DNA of 64,000 nt from Hyperoodon ampullatus (GCA_949752795.1 OX457057.1:4268632-4332631); one strand, 5' to 3'; positions 1 through 11,800 are shown, numbered from the stretch's first letter. Numbers and translations are program-made. Notes: a model not told the origin generated them from the letters alone.

Positions 1-1231
1 AGGCACAGAGAGGTTAAGTAACACACCCAAGGTCACACAGCCCATGCCAAGATGGATGCTCAGGCCGTGCAGTTCAGAGCCTGGGCTTCCATCTCATAAT
101 CCATGATGTTTCCTCCTCACCTGCACTTTCAGGAAGGCATCCCCTTCCTTGTCATTTCCCTCCACGGGAGCCATCAGTAGCTGAGGGTGACAGATGTTTC
201 ATAATATTTCTGGGGTATCCCAGAAGGGTCGGCAGGGCGGCTTCTCAGAGGCAGGCAGCTGGTTGGTGGGGGGAGGGCAGAGGCCTGGGGACTGCGTCTT
301 CGCAGGACTAGCTCTCAGGCTGGCCCCTCACCCCTGCCTCCAGGCCTCCTCCCAACCTCAGCCTTTCCCATGCCCCACCCACCAGAATTTCCCACGTCCT
401 GGCATCCCTGCTAGGGGGTTTCTCCTCTAGTGAGCCCCAGATTTCTGGTTCATCCAAAAAAAAAAAAAAAATTAAGCAGGATTTTCATTTCAAGTTACAG
501 ACAACTTTAGAAGCCCATGGTATCAATCGGCCTTTGGAGTTTGCAGCATTAATGATCATCTGGCATTTTTCTGAAGCTGCCTGGACCCAGCACAGAGCTC
601 ACTGAGGTGTCAGGCTCTCATCCCCACTTTACAGATGTGAAAGCTGAGTCTCAAGCTAAAGGGGAAAGGGCCTCTCGGGCTGGCAGACGGGCTTCCCCAG
701 GAGCTCACACCCATCTGGTCTGCAGAGTGGAGGCCTTGACCTCCAAGTCCCAGAAATGGGCTGATGCCGGCCACTTTCCCCTCCTGACCTAGTGTTTTCT
801 GCCCCTGCCGTCATCCTGGGTCCAGGCCCTACAGTGACAATCATGATAAAACCAGTAACAGGCAGGCACTGTCCTGAGGGCTGCCAACACTGTTGGCTCA
901 TTTGACCCTCATGACAAATGGGGAAACTGAGGCACAGGGGGTGAGCCCCTTACCCAAGGACACCCGGCCAGTAAGTGCCAGAACCCAAGCCTCGCTGCTG
1001 AGTTGTGCTTTCCCCCAAATCCCTTCAGCCTTGGGGTCCCACAACCCACTCACTTTTCTCCACGCGTGGAGGGGGGCCTAACAGGCTCCCAGGAAAGCTG
1101 AGAGGAGAGGGGAGGGGCAGGCGGTACAGCCGTTCCTGGGGATGCCTTTGTGTCTTCTCCCTGCTGCCCCGGAGGCCCCCCAGAACCGCTGACGGGCAGG
1201 GACCCTCCATGCCCCTCTTTGCTTTTCCCAG
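1..1231 (+). other. KCNAB2 intron upstream of the first exon in the window
   Basis: No exon is visible. It holds two old MIR fragments in the reverse direction (about 1-110 and 895-990), each with the TGGGGAAACTGAGGC or GGTCACACAG core, and a short A-run near 457-472. The rest is unassigned. Confidence 0.7.
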
Positions 1232-1352
1232 GAGGCCTACTCCGTTGCCCGGCAGTTCAACTTGATCCCGCCCATCTGCGAGCAGGCCGAGTACCACATG
1301 TTCCAGCGCGAAAAGGTGGAGGTGCAGCTTCCCGAGCTCTTCCACAAGATAG
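1232..1352 (+). CDS. KCNAB2: KCNAB2 exon, residues 197-236 plus first base of G237
   Basis: 121 nt after a polypyrimidine tract and AG, ending ATA-G before gtgggc. It starts [10 protein letters not shown] and ends ELFHKI; Q214 contacts the nicotinamide cofactor in the family. Confidence 0.97.
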
Positions 1353-2034
1353 GTGGGCTCCCCTCCCGGCCCCGCCTCCTCCCCAGCCCTGCCCCAACCC
1401 CATCCCAGATCCCCTAGCCCCGCCCCTCGCCCCTGCCCTGCCCCGCCCCTTTCCCCTCGCCCCGCCCCTCCCCTCCTCGGGGACCCTGCGTTTGACCTCG
1501 TCCGGCTTTCCTCTGCCAGGAGTGGGCGCCATGACCTGGTCCCCTCTGGCCTGCGGCATCGTGTCCGGGAAGTACGACGGTGGCATCCCGCCCTACTCGA
1601 GAGCCTCCCTGAAGGTGAAGGAGCGGCCGGGCTGGGGGAGGGAACAGGCATTTTGGAGGGGTGGGGCCTTTGGGCAGACACGTTGGTGCTGGGCGGGGCT
1701 TCCCTGGGCCACTGTCTGCGGGAAGGTTCGGAGCATGGGAACTTGGAGCCCCAGCTGGCCTGACCCCATGTCTAGAAAGGCTGCCCACCTGTGGGACATC
1801 CCCCAGGTGAAGAAGCCCCTCACTCCCCCGCCCTCCTGCCCTCCCCCCAGGTTCAGCCCTCACAACCTGCTCTGGATCTGCGTGTGCCCCCTGGGATGCC
1901 TCTTCCCCCTGTAGACACCCCGCACACTCTCTCTGGCCCATCCCTGAGACCTCTGGGCTGAGAGCTGCGGGGTTTCTTCAGTGTCACTCAGAGATGCCCC
2001 CCGGGACAAGTCCCCCCGGCCCACATACAGGCGA

Positions 2035-2072
<38 letters not shown>

Positions 2073-5000
2073 CGGAGTGGGGACTCAGGAGGGTCTGCAG
2101 GCTGCAGGGGTTGGGGGACAAGGAGCAGGGAGAGAAAGGCCTGCCCAGGCCGGGGCAGAGCCAGTACTGGAGACCCCAGCCCCAGATTCAAGAGCAGGAT
2201 GGCCTGCCCCACCCACCCCTGCCCAGCCCCCAGCAGGCCTCCCAGGGGGCTCCCTGACTTTGCTGTGGGCACACCTCCCGGGCCGCCCAGCCTCCCAGGA
2301 GAAGGGAAGGTCGGCTTATCCACCTCCTTGTCCAGGCTCAGGGGCCTGGCCTCAGCTCCCCGACAGCCCACAGGCTTCAGATGCAACGGTTCCCATCCTT
2401 CCAACTGCCCAGGTCTGGACCACAGCAGGACATGGTTAGGCCGGGGCCGGGGGGTGCTGCCGTGCCCCAAATCAACATTTTGTGCCATGCACACAGAGGT
2501 CCAGGTGACCCGCCCTCACCTGTGGGCTGTGCTGTGCCTCCACCCCACAACCAGGGCTACCAGTGGCTGAAGGACAAGATCCTGAGTGAGGAGGGCCGGC
2601 GCCAGCAGGCCAAGCTGAAGGAGCTGCAGGCCATCGCCGAGCGCCTGGGCTGCACCCTCCCCCAGCTGGCCATAGGTGAGAGGCTGGGGAGCAAGGTGGA
2701 GACCGGTGTCCCAGGGAGACGTCAGGAGTCCCTGAGTGCTCGGGCCACACCCCCTCCACCCCCCCTCCACCAGCCAGCTGTGGGTAACGGGCTCCTACAT
2801 TCGTGGGGAGAGGATGGGGGGGTCCCTGAGCACTTGGGCCATCTCTCCACTGGCGGCAGTTGGTGCCAGGGTTCCTCCAGCACTGCTGAGCCCCTGGTTT
2901 GCCCGGCCGCTCCTGGGCACCCTCAGCCCCATGCCCAGGAGGCTGGCCTAGGCAGGGTCAGGGCAGAACCAGAGAGGGCCCTGCCGTGGGTGGGCCTCCC
3001 TCACCTCTGGTCTTGCTGCCCCCCAGCCTGGTGCCTGAGGAACGAGGGGGTCAGCTCCGTGCTCCTGGGCGCTTCCAGCGCAGACCAGCTGATGGAGAAT
3101 ATTGGAGCAATACAGGTGAGTGGGGGCCGCCAGCCTTGCAGGCCCTGGGCAGAGCTCAGGGTCTCAGCCAGCCATCTGTCCAGCACGTACTTATTGAGCA
3201 CCTACTACATACCGGACACCGTTCAAGGCACCTGGGCTACAGCAGTGAACCACCAAAAAGCCTTGCTCTCGAAGAGCTGGCTTTCTAGCTGGAACAGACG
3301 GAAAACACTAAATGCGAGAAATAAGATTAGAATATGTGTCGGAGGGTGATAAGGACTCTGGAAAAAGAAACCTGGAGCAAGGTCGGGGGTGTCCAGCAGG
3401 GGCGGGGACGGGGGGAGCCGTGGACCCAGGTTGAAGGGGGCTGGAGGGTAGGCTTGTTGACACAGTGACTGGTGAGCAAAGGCTTGAAGGATGAGGAGTG
3501 GGCAGTGCAAATACTCAGGGGAAGAACGCTCCAGGCTGATGCGAAGGTGCAGGGTGGGCACGAGCCCAGGACAGCAATGAGGCCAGAGGGCCCAGAGCAG
3601 AGGGGCAGGGGCGGGAGATGAGCTCGGCGTGGGGGCAGACCCACGGGCCACTGCATGCCCTCTAAGGACTTCGGCAACAGTCCAGTGAGGTGGGAGCCGA
3701 GGAAGGGCAGGGTCCAACTTAGAGTTTCAAAGGCTCCCTGTGGCCCTTTGGCTGCTGAGTGGAGGAAAGAGTCTGGAGAGAAGGGAAGCACGGAGATTGC
3801 TGGGAAGTGATGTCGGTGTCGGGGCGAGGGGTGGCCGTGGTGCAGATGGGCAGCTGGTTGGATCATCTGGATGTTCTGGAAGCTGGACCAACAGGACTGG
3901 CTGACAGACTGGATGTGAGGGTGCGGGATAGCAGGTCCGACAGCCCCCGGGGTTTGTCACCTGGAAGGGGGATGTTGCTGTTGGCTGAGGTCAAGACGGC
4001 TGGAAAAAGCAGTTTGGGGGTGTGGATTATCAGGTGTTCTGGTCCTGGAATCTGCATTTTATACCATCGCTGTCCTTCCATTGAGGGGCAGAGCTTAGAC
4101 CAGGGCAGGTTCCCTCTGCCCCAAACCTTCTGGAATACAGACGCAGCATGGCCCCCATCTGCTTCAGGAGCCGCATGCGATGAGAGCAGGACAGTCTGGG
4201 GCCAGCGGGCGGCGGGAAGAATGTCCCCCCGTTACAGAACTCAGGTTCAGCTGCTCGTCACTCAAGAATCCAAGTACTGAGACTTCCCTGGAGGTCCAGC
4301 GGTTAGGACTCTGCCCTTCCACTGCAGGGGGCACGGGCTCTATCCCTGGCTGGGGAACTAAGATCCCCCAAGCTGCACGGCGCGGCCCAAAAAAAGAAAA
4401 ATCCAATACTGAGAGACAAGTGTTGGGTAAAAGGAAAGGTAGCTTTATTGAGGAAGCTGGCGATCCTGGGAGAAGCTGGACTCACGTCCCAAAGATCCAA
4501 TTTCCCGGTGTCGATCAGGGGGCAAGAGCTTTTAAAGGGGAGTTTCAGGGGTGCTTTGTGGGCAGAGGGAGGAGGCTATGTACAGAGCAGCACAGTTAGG
4601 TCTGACGGTCATCTTGAAATTGGTCATGTGGTCATCTGAGCAGGGCCACCTGATTGTTTTAAGTACAGTTAATCTTCAACTCCAGGGTCAGTTTGTTCCC
4701 ATTTCCCTGAGGCCAGTTCTTGGAATTGTGCAGGATGGGGCAGCTTATTTCATGGCTACAGTCTGGTCATCATGCAGTTACTTTTTACACCTGGTGGGGG
4801 TTTCAGTAGCTGCAAAACAGCTCAAAGGACGTGGCTCAGAATATGACCTATAGCTCTTGCGGAGGGACTAAAAGTCCTTGACTTTGTTCAATGGCTAAAC
4901 CATTACTATTTTGTCCCATCTGACTGCTTTTCTTTGCTTTTGCATTTTCTCACTTCTCTGATTAAGTTTATTCTTGGGCTAAAGTTCTTCTACAGATAAC

Positions 5001-5237
5001 AGGCTGACGTAGGACGTTGTGGGGTGGAGGGGTGGAGCTGTGCTCCAGGAAGGCCCCATAGGGCCGTGCTCCGTTACACCCCACCTCACCTGCAGGCCAG
5101 GCCAGTCTTGGTGGTAGATTCTGAATAGCTCCCATCTTTGCACACAGGTCCTTCCAAAACTGTCGTCTTCCATTATCCACGAGATCGACAGCATTTTGGG
5201 CAATAAACCCTACAGCAAAAAGGACTACAGATCCTAA
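1232..5237 (+). CDS. KCNAB2: KCNAB2, voltage-gated K+ channel beta-2 subunit (3' half, five exons)
   Basis: Cytoplasmic auxiliary subunit of Kv1 channels with an aldo-keto reductase fold that binds NADP(H); it aids surface delivery and modulates gating. Five exons join to 516 nt (171 residues plus stop), residues 197-367 in the numbering of the 367-residue mammalian protein. The cofactor-contact residues known for Kv-beta2 fall where expected: Q214, W243-C248, K254, R264, G323, S325, Q329, E332 and N333. The protein ends in KKDYRS. Upstream exons (catalytic Asp/Tyr/Lys and the N-terminal block) lie before the window; the first exon here starts in phase 0, after the residues WSSMEIM in other mammals. 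All junctions are GT-AG. KCNAB1 and KCNAB3 are the alternatives, but the match to beta-2, including the C-terminus, and the CHD5 neighbour decide for KCNAB2. Confidence 0.97.
1520..1614 (+). CDS. KCNAB2: KCNAB2 exon, residues 237-268
   Basis: 95 nt. Completes G237 and encodes [18 protein letters not shown], the W243-C248 cofactor loop plus K254 and R264, ending SLK before gtgaag. The intron before it is only 167 nt and is packed with CCCCGCCCCT-like C-rich repeats. Confidence 0.97.
2036..2070. repeat. (CA)n microsatellite
   Basis: About 17 uninterrupted CA units in the KCNAB2 intron 1615-2554. Nothing else in that intron is recognisable. Confidence 0.95.
2555..2675 (+). CDS. KCNAB2: KCNAB2 exon, residues 269-308 plus first base of A309
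   Basis: 121 nt, [20 protein letters not shown] onward to TLPQLAI, helical part of the barrel. Donor is ATA-G then gtgaga. Confidence 0.97.
2676..3026 (+). other. KCNAB2 intron, nothing recognised
   Basis: A 351-bp intron, GC-rich and unique-looking, with no repeat or open frame of note. Confidence 0.6.
3027..3115 (+). CDS. KCNAB2: KCNAB2 exon, residues 309-338
   Basis: 89 nt. Encodes [20 protein letters not shown] and [10 protein letters not shown], which holds the adenine-ribose phosphate contacts G323, S325, Q329, E332 and N333. Donor gtgagt. Confidence 0.97.
3172..3345 (+). repeat. Old interspersed repeat fragment
   Basis: Contains the widespread mammalian motif TTATTGAGCACCTACTA followed by a degenerate 'lost amount, item gained' body typical of very old MIR/L2-age elements. 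A similar fragment lies at about 29650-29805. Family not assigned. Confidence 0.5.
4220..4996 (-). mobile_element. ERV1-like solo LTR, antisense in the last KCNAB2 intron
   Basis: Read on the - strand, this roughly 0.7-kb block has LTR architecture: a TTTAAAAG TATA-like box near 4530, an AATAAAG poly(A) signal near 4445, and a short U5 with the typical CAACACTTGTCTCTCAG sequence. Ends appear to be TGT...ACA, but no target-site duplication could be matched, so the limits are approximate. A short CHR SINE (4282-4399) splits U5. No internal retroviral region is seen. The class I assignment is inference from U5 and poly(A) style. Confidence 0.65.
4282..4399 (+). mobile_element. CHR-type SINE, short form
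   Basis: Starts ACTTCCCTGGAGGTCCAG and ends in an A-rich tail. Target-site duplication AATCCAAGTACTGAG (4267-4281) against AATCCAATACTGAG (4400-4413). Inserted in the U5 part of the LTR, so it is younger than the LTR. Confidence 0.9.
5148..5237 (+). CDS. KCNAB2: KCNAB2 terminal coding exon, residues 339-367 and TAA
   Basis: 90 nt of coding sequence after acceptor cacacag. It starts [10 protein letters not shown] and ends SKKDYRS, stop TAA at 5235-5237. The same exon continues as the 3' UTR. Confidence 0.97.
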
Positions 5238-7932
5238 GAAGCCCCCGGCCGTTTGCCTGGACGGTTTCCGTTTCCCTCCTAGCCTCTCTGTTAGCTCGCT
5301 TAAGCTATTTTGAAGCCAAGTCAAGAGTGTGGTTTGCTTCAAAAACAAAACAACGCACCAAGATGTCACCGGGAAAAGATCGCAGAAGTCGCTGCCACAC
5401 ACCACCCGCTGCTTCGCAGGACCGATGTCGGGTCCGTGTCAGGGAGTCGGCAGGGATTCGAAGGCACTCGTGCAGTCCCGCCCAAGCCTGCCGTCTCTGC
5501 TCCTCCTCCAAGAAACCACCATGTTTTCGCCCAGCCACGGGCCGTCTCAGAGACTCAAGTCCGGGCCAGGCCAAGACCAGCTGGGGCCTGGGGGCAGGCA
5601 GAGCTGGCCTCTCCTCTGCCGGGAACCCCATCCGGCATTGGGGAAGGGAAGAGGAAGCCGGGTCTGCCTCTTCCTGTGGCCCCTCGGCGGGGCCCTGGTC
5701 AGGGCAGGCCTCCCTCTGGGGTCTCCCTCATTCCCCCTCTTGCCAAGGGCTCCAGGTACTTTCCTCGGGCCTGACCTCGGATTCTTCCCCCAGCCCCTTC
5801 TCCCAACCAGCCGCCCCAGTGTGTCTCCGAGGGGCCTTCTGAGCTGCCCCTTGACCCCCCCCCCACACACCTTGCTGGCAGGGGCAGGGATCCAGGGAGA
5901 TTCGCCCTTCAGTTTGGGACCCACAAAAAGTTGGGGGGCTCTGATTTCAAGCTCCTCGCCCCGCCGGCTTCCTCCCCGCAGTTGATGAGCCCCAGTGCCT
6001 GGGCTCCAGTCCAGGGCTCCCTCCAGGGCCCCCCCGGCCCTCCCTCCCTGCCAGGCGCCCAGTCCTCCGCCCCTCTGTCCTCGCCCCAGAAGGCCCCGAG
6101 GTCATACGTGCTCAGCTGGACTGCGGCTGCTGAGCACACACCAGGTAGCCAGCCTCTGCTGTGCCCCGAGCGTGGTGGCCTTGGGGTCTGCAGAGGGAAC
6201 GTGCTGGGACCCTTTCAACGAGGGAGAGTCCCTGGGGTTTTCTGTGCTGCGTGCCTGGGGCCTGGGGGCCAGCCAGCAGCAGCCCCCGCGGTCTAGGAAA
6301 AGACCCCGGGAGCCTCCCCGTGGAGCAGTGTCCCCTGCGAGGCCTCAGACCAGGTGGGGTGAGGTGCTCTGTCTTGGGTGCTCAAGAGTTTGTAACCAGG
6401 GCAGCAGTGCCACCCCCAGGACACCTCCACACAGCCCACGAAGACGGAGGGATGGCTGGAGTCGGTCATTCCTGTCCACACCAGCCTCCCCTCCCCCCAA
6501 GCCTGGAACAGATGTGGGACAGGGAGGGAGGGCGGGACATTCACAAGTGTCAGCCCCTTTGCAGCCGGGCCTGGGGCTGCAGGGATGGAGGCGGGGCGGT
6601 GGGCTGGCCGCCAGGAGCCGCAGCCCCCATAGTCCTGAGCGGGCACCCAGCCTTTGCTGGCCGTGGCAGGTGGGAGTTGGGGACCAGGCTCTGCAGACGC
6701 CCCAGCCCACCGAATACGGGCCCTCGTGCCCCTGGGCAGACACAGCCCATCCCGCTTTGCCCTTCAGAGAGGCCCCTCTCTGCCATTACTCTCAGAGGGG
6801 CCGCCATCCAGTCCCGGCTGAGCCGAGGCCTGGGAAACTGGCTTTAAGAAAGCCACAAAAGTGTGTGGGGGGGGACCCTCCTCCACTCCTGACCTTTGTG
6901 CTGGCCCTGGAGTCTAGAACCTTCTCCCTCTTTGTAGACCAGGCCCCTGGGGGTCCTCTTCACCAAGTCCCCTGCACGCTTCAGCCTGTGGGTGTGGGGG
7001 AGGGGACACGCCTGTCCCAGCAGAATCCCCAGCCACTCCCCACCATCACACAGTGGGATCTGGCTCTGAGGACAGGACACTGCAGTGGGGCGGCTTTCAT
7101 CCCAGGCCCATCCCGGCGGGGACCAAGTGCTCTGGGCCGGGCAGTCCCAGCAGCTGGCCGTGCTCAGGGGCCACGTTACCGGCCGCTCATTGGCGAGATG
7201 GCTGGGCCCCCTCCACACTGCTGTCACCCTGCCCACCCACTGCTGGAAGAGGGACCAGGGTGTGCAATCGGGGCCGAGGTCGGGACTGCCACCCCCACCC
7301 CCCACCCCATGAGCCACACCTGGGAAGGCTGAGCCCACTGGCTGCATGTTTCCCAGACGGAGGGAGACAAGGGCCCCCAGGGTTGAGCTCTACCAAGGCC
7401 TAAATGCCCAGGGCAAAGACCCAAGCAGCTTCCCGGCCCTGGGGCACCGTCCACGGCCTGGTTCTGTATCCCCCCTGCAAGTGGGTGTGGAGGGATGCCA
7501 CCCTGCTTCTTGAGGGAGGGTCCCCCGACTTGGGGAGTGCTGGAGTGGGGAAACAGTGGAGTGGGGCCCAGGGGTGGTCAGAGCCTAGAAACAGAAGAGC
7601 CGGGCCGAGGCAGGCCCTGGAGGGGCAGCCTGGGCCCCGCCCGGCATGGGTTTCAGACCAGCCAGCCGCACCCCACCTGCTTGAGGGGAAGCCCGCCAAG
7701 CGCCCCAGCTGCCAGCCAGCCTCTCACCCGCCCCTTGAAGCAGAGTTTGCCCCCAGGGGTCCACCTGGCAGTGCCCCACACGGGATGAAGGCCCAGTCTG
7801 GGTCAGGGCAGGACCAGTCTTCCTTGCTAATGACACACAGAGCCCCCAGCATTTTTCACCCTGAATCTACAGCAAATTCAAGGTCCCGAGGACGAGAGGG
7901 GGGCTTGCTCTGTCTTCTGTTCTCTCCAGTCA

Positions 7933-7940
7933 TGTAAATA
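7933..7940 (+). promoter_or_regulatory. Pumilio response element in KCNAB2 3' UTR
   Basis: TGTAAATA matches the UGUANAUA consensus exactly, about 140 nt upstream of the poly(A) signal. Binding is inferred. Confidence 0.55.
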
Positions 7941-8077
7941 ATGTGCTATTTTTCTCTCCCCGCCTTTATTTTAATGACTGTGGCTCCTCAGCTCACTGCA
8001 TCCCCTACACAGGCAGAGATGCCATATGCACTTCCAAATGACACTCAGTGGAGACGCAGCGCCGTATTTATGGACAA

Positions 8078-8083
8078 AATAAA
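8078..8083 (+). terminator. KCNAB2: KCNAB2 poly(A) signal
   Basis: Canonical AATAAA followed by a T/G-rich stretch within about 40 nt. Cleavage is expected at about 8095-8105. Confidence 0.85.
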
Positions 8084-8100
8084 ACCCACGCCCGTCAGGG

Positions 8101-8808
8101 TCTGCTCCCCTCCTTTGCGGGGTCCTCGGGGTCAGGGCTGGGCCAAGGGCAGTGGGAGGGGGAGGAGGCTGCCCCCTGCAGAGGCCAGCGAACTGGAGCC
8201 GAGCAGAGGTTAGGAGAAAGGGGCCCTGGGGGAGGGGCAAAGATTGGGCACCGAGGGCTTCCCTGGTGGCGCGGTGGTTGCGAGTCCGCCTGCCGATGCA
8301 GGGGACACGGGTTCGTGCCCCGGTCCGGGAAGATCCCACATGCCGCGGAGCGGCTGGGCCCGTGAGCCGTGGCCGCTGAGCCTGCGCGTCCGGAGCCTGT
8401 GCTCCGCGACGGGAGAGGCCACGGCACTGAGAGGCCCGCGTACCGCAAAAAAACAAACACAAATATTGGGCACCGAGACCCCTTCTCTCCCAAGTGATTC
8501 AGGGATGGAAGTTGGTGAGAGGCTGCTGGACCCGCCTGGGGACAGAGAGGTCAGGGTCCAGGGAGGCCTGTGGGCCGTCTCTGGGGGCTCAGTGCTCCTC
8601 TGAGCAGTGCTGTTTCAGGGGGCAGGTGGGAGGGCCGGGCACCACCCCTGAACACCCCTTTTTGGGGCGCCCCCTTCCCAGCGAGCCTTTCAGCCTCATG
8701 GGGCTGTGTCTCCTCAGGTGGGAGGTGGCTTTAGATGACATCCCCCTCACATCCTTCCCCGGCCACCCCCATCCTAGATCAGTGAGAAGCTAGGAAAACA
8801 CTCTTTGA
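8101..8808. other. Intergenic gap between convergent KCNAB2 and CHD5
   Basis: About 0.7 kb between the two inferred 3' ends. It contains one full CHR SINE and otherwise GC-rich unique sequence; no gene or terminator structure is seen. Confidence 0.75.
8256..8460 (+). mobile_element. CHR SINE between the two gene ends
   Basis: tRNA-Glu-derived SINE starting GGCTTCCCTGGTGGCGC, with tRNA B-box-like GGGTTCGTGCCCC and tail AAAAAAACAAACAC. Flanked by a 17-bp duplication with one mismatch, AAAGATTGGGCACCGAG (8239-8255) and AAATATTGGGCACCGAG (8461-8477). Confidence 0.95.
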
Positions 8809-8828
8809 TCCAATCCTTTCCCAAAGGA

Positions 8829-8834
8829 TTTATT
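8829..8834 (-). terminator. CHD5: CHD5 poly(A) signal
   Basis: AATAAA on the - strand (TTTATT on +). Cleavage is expected near 8805-8815. The reading direction and the AT-rich block just upstream fit a genuine gene end. Confidence 0.85.
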
Positions 8835-11800
8835 AAAACACAGAAAACCAAGACATACACAGAGTACAAAGTAAAGGGAACCGGGTCGGTTACAGTCTTT
8901 GTCGAGCCTCCTACACATCCTCCCGAGGACCGGACAGGTGACTACACACAGGGGCTCAGCCTCCAGCTCCGGCTGCCTGGCTGGGACCGTCCCGACTTGC
9001 CCCAGCGCCCCGGCCCCTTCGCCAGCTGGGGGCTCTACCAGGCAAGGGGCCGGCCGGGGTGCAGGCGTCTGCTCCCTTATCCTCCCACACGCACCGATGC
9101 ACGGGCAGGGGGGTGGACCCCTCCCCTCAACCCCAGGCACAGAGGCGCCATGGGAGGCTCAGGCCCCCAGCTCAATATCAGGGGTTCAGGACACACACAC
9201 ACACCCAACGGGCCCTCTCTGGGTTATCGCACCTAAAAAAATACTTTGTTTAAAAAAAATCTGAAAACTAAGAAAAAAATCCCAAAACACAAGCCAATGA
9301 CTTTGGGCTGATGCACCACGACTGTAAACTTCCAGAAATATAAAATGGGGCGGGAGCCAGCTTCCTCGACAGAGATAGTGGTCGGCACAGGACAGCTGCA
9401 GGTACGGAGGGGGGACCCTGGACCGTGGCCGGGCCAAGACCTCAGCCCCCGCCTCCCAGTCAAGCTCCCTCCTGCCACCCCACTCTGGGCACGCTCCAGA
9501 AGTCCCCGAGCCTACCCTCTACACGATCCCCTCAGGCCCTCAGCATCCCTGGGACCCAACACCTGGCAGCAAGGGCTACAGGTGTCCCTGGGGCAAGACT
9601 CAGCCAGCCCCTGACCTGGGCCAGGGAGTCCCCAGAGGACCCTGGGAAGGGACGCCCAACCAGCAGGAGGGCAGGTGGCTGCACGAGTCGTGGTACCAGC
9701 AGAACAGGACCATGGTCATCACTTGCAGAAAACAAAGGAGCTTCCGAAGGCGGCTTGCAGGGAGGGCCCCCTTGCACAGGACGTCTCAGGATGTGCTTCC
9801 GTGGTGGGCGTGTGCAAGGGGACCCCCGGACACAGTCAGTCCAGCCCAAACTCCCCTGGTCACCCAGGAGCCCGGCCGGCCACGCCTTCCGAGACTGTGG
9901 CCCCAAGATGGTTCAACAGAAAGCCTACTCAGCACTGGTCTAAATAATAAGGGGGCTGGAAACAAAAATGCGGGCTGGCAGTTTTGGCTTCCGCTTGCAC
10001 GTGACGACTCTCCTTCTGCCCGCGGCAAAAACCAAACCCAGCCTGAAGATGCCGAAGACCGTGGATGGCCGACGCCCCCTCCCCACCACTACAACTTCCG
10101 GCAGGAGATAACTTGATAAACCAAGAAGAAAACATTCTTAAGATCCTTTTTCCTCTCCAAAACCAGTCAGCCAGAAACCCACTCCCCAGCTGTCCACAGC
10201 ACCCCCTCCCAGGCCTCCCAGGTGCTGGTCTTGGAGAGCTGAGCCCTTCCTGGACCAGGCAGTGCCGGGGGCCAGGCCATCCGTGGGTGCCTGGCTCTGG
10301 CTGGTAAAGGAAAAGGGCGGAGGCCTGGGAAGGAGCAGAAACAGAAGGGCAGAGGGAAGCTTGCTGGGGAGCAAGGGCTGGCAGGGGAAGGACCACCTGC
10401 CCTTGGAGTGAGGCAGTGGGGACAACACAGACCCCCGTCCTCTACCATGTGCCCCCTGACCTGACGTTCAGGACCCATCCACTGTGTTCCCCACCAGGCC
10501 AGCCAGTCTGGCAGGCTGACTGCCTGCTTGAGAGGGCAGAGTCACAGGGCCCCGTGGCAGGGGCTCCTGGTGGTCACGCTGCCCGTGGCCTGAGCCGGAA
10601 CCTCTGCAGGGGGGCACGGGTCGGAGGACCACGCGTGTACACATGGCACTGGACAAACCATAGGGGACAGGAATGACCCCACCCTTCCGGGAGACCTGGA
10701 AGGCCTTCACATGTGTCCTGGACACCTGTGCCCACCCCCCCACTCCTCCCACCAGCAATGCCAGGGTTGGCCAGCCTGGAGATGGCAGGGGCCTTGGGGG
10801 TCCAGCCCTCTAGGGGTTCAGGGAGAACCATTTACAGCTGAGGACATCTGGGCTCTGGGAGGGCTGGCCAGTGGCCCTGTGTCCCCAAGACACCCCCAAA
10901 TCCTGGCCCCAGTCCTGGCCAGGGAGCAGAACGGAACCTCCCTGGTGCCTCCACCCACAGGCCCAGCTTGTCTCTCTCTCTCAAACAGGGTTCTGCGCCC
11001 AGGGCTCCACGCCAGGAAGGCCCCTCCCTGCTCAAGGCTCGGAATTCCCTTCCAGGCTGGGCCAGAGGGAACGTCAGACACAGACAGGCCCAGGCCCTGG
11101 CCGGTTCCTCCCTTCCTCCAAACTGGGGCCATCACAGCGTACTACCACAGTGGGGCGTTACTGGCAGGAAACAAGGCAGGAAGCTGGGGGTGCTCCAGCT
11201 GGGAAGACTGCAGAGGTCACTGGGGCCAGTCCCCTGCCTCCAAGCTTTCCCCAAGCCTTCCGAGAACACAGCGAGGGCAGTCGTGGCCCACCCCAGATGG
11301 CAAGTGCCCAGATCAAGGCCTCTCCAGGGACAAGAGTAGAGGCGGGGATAAGTCCAGGCTCCAGCGTGTGGCCTGGTTTCTCCACATCTGCGGCCAGGAG
11401 ATCGCATGGGGAGTGTACCTGGAGGTGGGGTTGACGGGCCTCCCAGGGCACAGGGCAGGACCAGGGGCTCCTGGGCCCCCCTCAGCACTGCTGTGACCCT
11501 CCCTGCTGGAACGCTAGCCACACCCCGGCAGAGGGAGGGCACGCCCCTTCCCATGGCGGCCCCCAGGCCAACACCTGCAGGCTCTGCCCTCCCCTTCCCT
11601 CCGGGGAACAAGTGACCTGCCACACAGGGCAGGGGCCACAGACCCTCCGCTGGTGACCGACAGAGTCCAGGGCCTGTGAGACAGGCTGGGCCAGGGACAG
11701 AGACACCTGTCCCACGGAGACAGCACATACTTGGTGGTCTCCAGCCTTGCAGGAAGCAGCCTGGGCTGACCTGGGCGTCAGCCAGGTCTCTACCCTCAGG

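Larger units (their letters stand above)
5238..8100 (+). other. KCNAB2: KCNAB2 3' UTR
   Basis: About 2.86 kb from the stop to just after the only good poly(A) signal. It is GC-rich for most of its length; the last 200 bases (about 7900-8100) turn AT-rich and look like a conserved 3' end, with a Pumilio motif and the AATAAA. Several long open frames here are non-coding and reflect base composition. Confidence 0.85.

Noticed and set aside
1353..1519. CCCCGCCCCT repeats in the small KCNAB2 intron as a promoter
   Set aside because: A 167-nt C-rich intron between well-defined exons; no start evidence, composition alone is not enough.
5995..7332. Long + strand open frame (about 445 codons) after KCNAB2
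   Set aside because: Lies wholly in the KCNAB2 3' UTR, low-complexity Pro/Arg/Gly/Ser composition, no domain, overlapping open frames on both strands: GC-driven.
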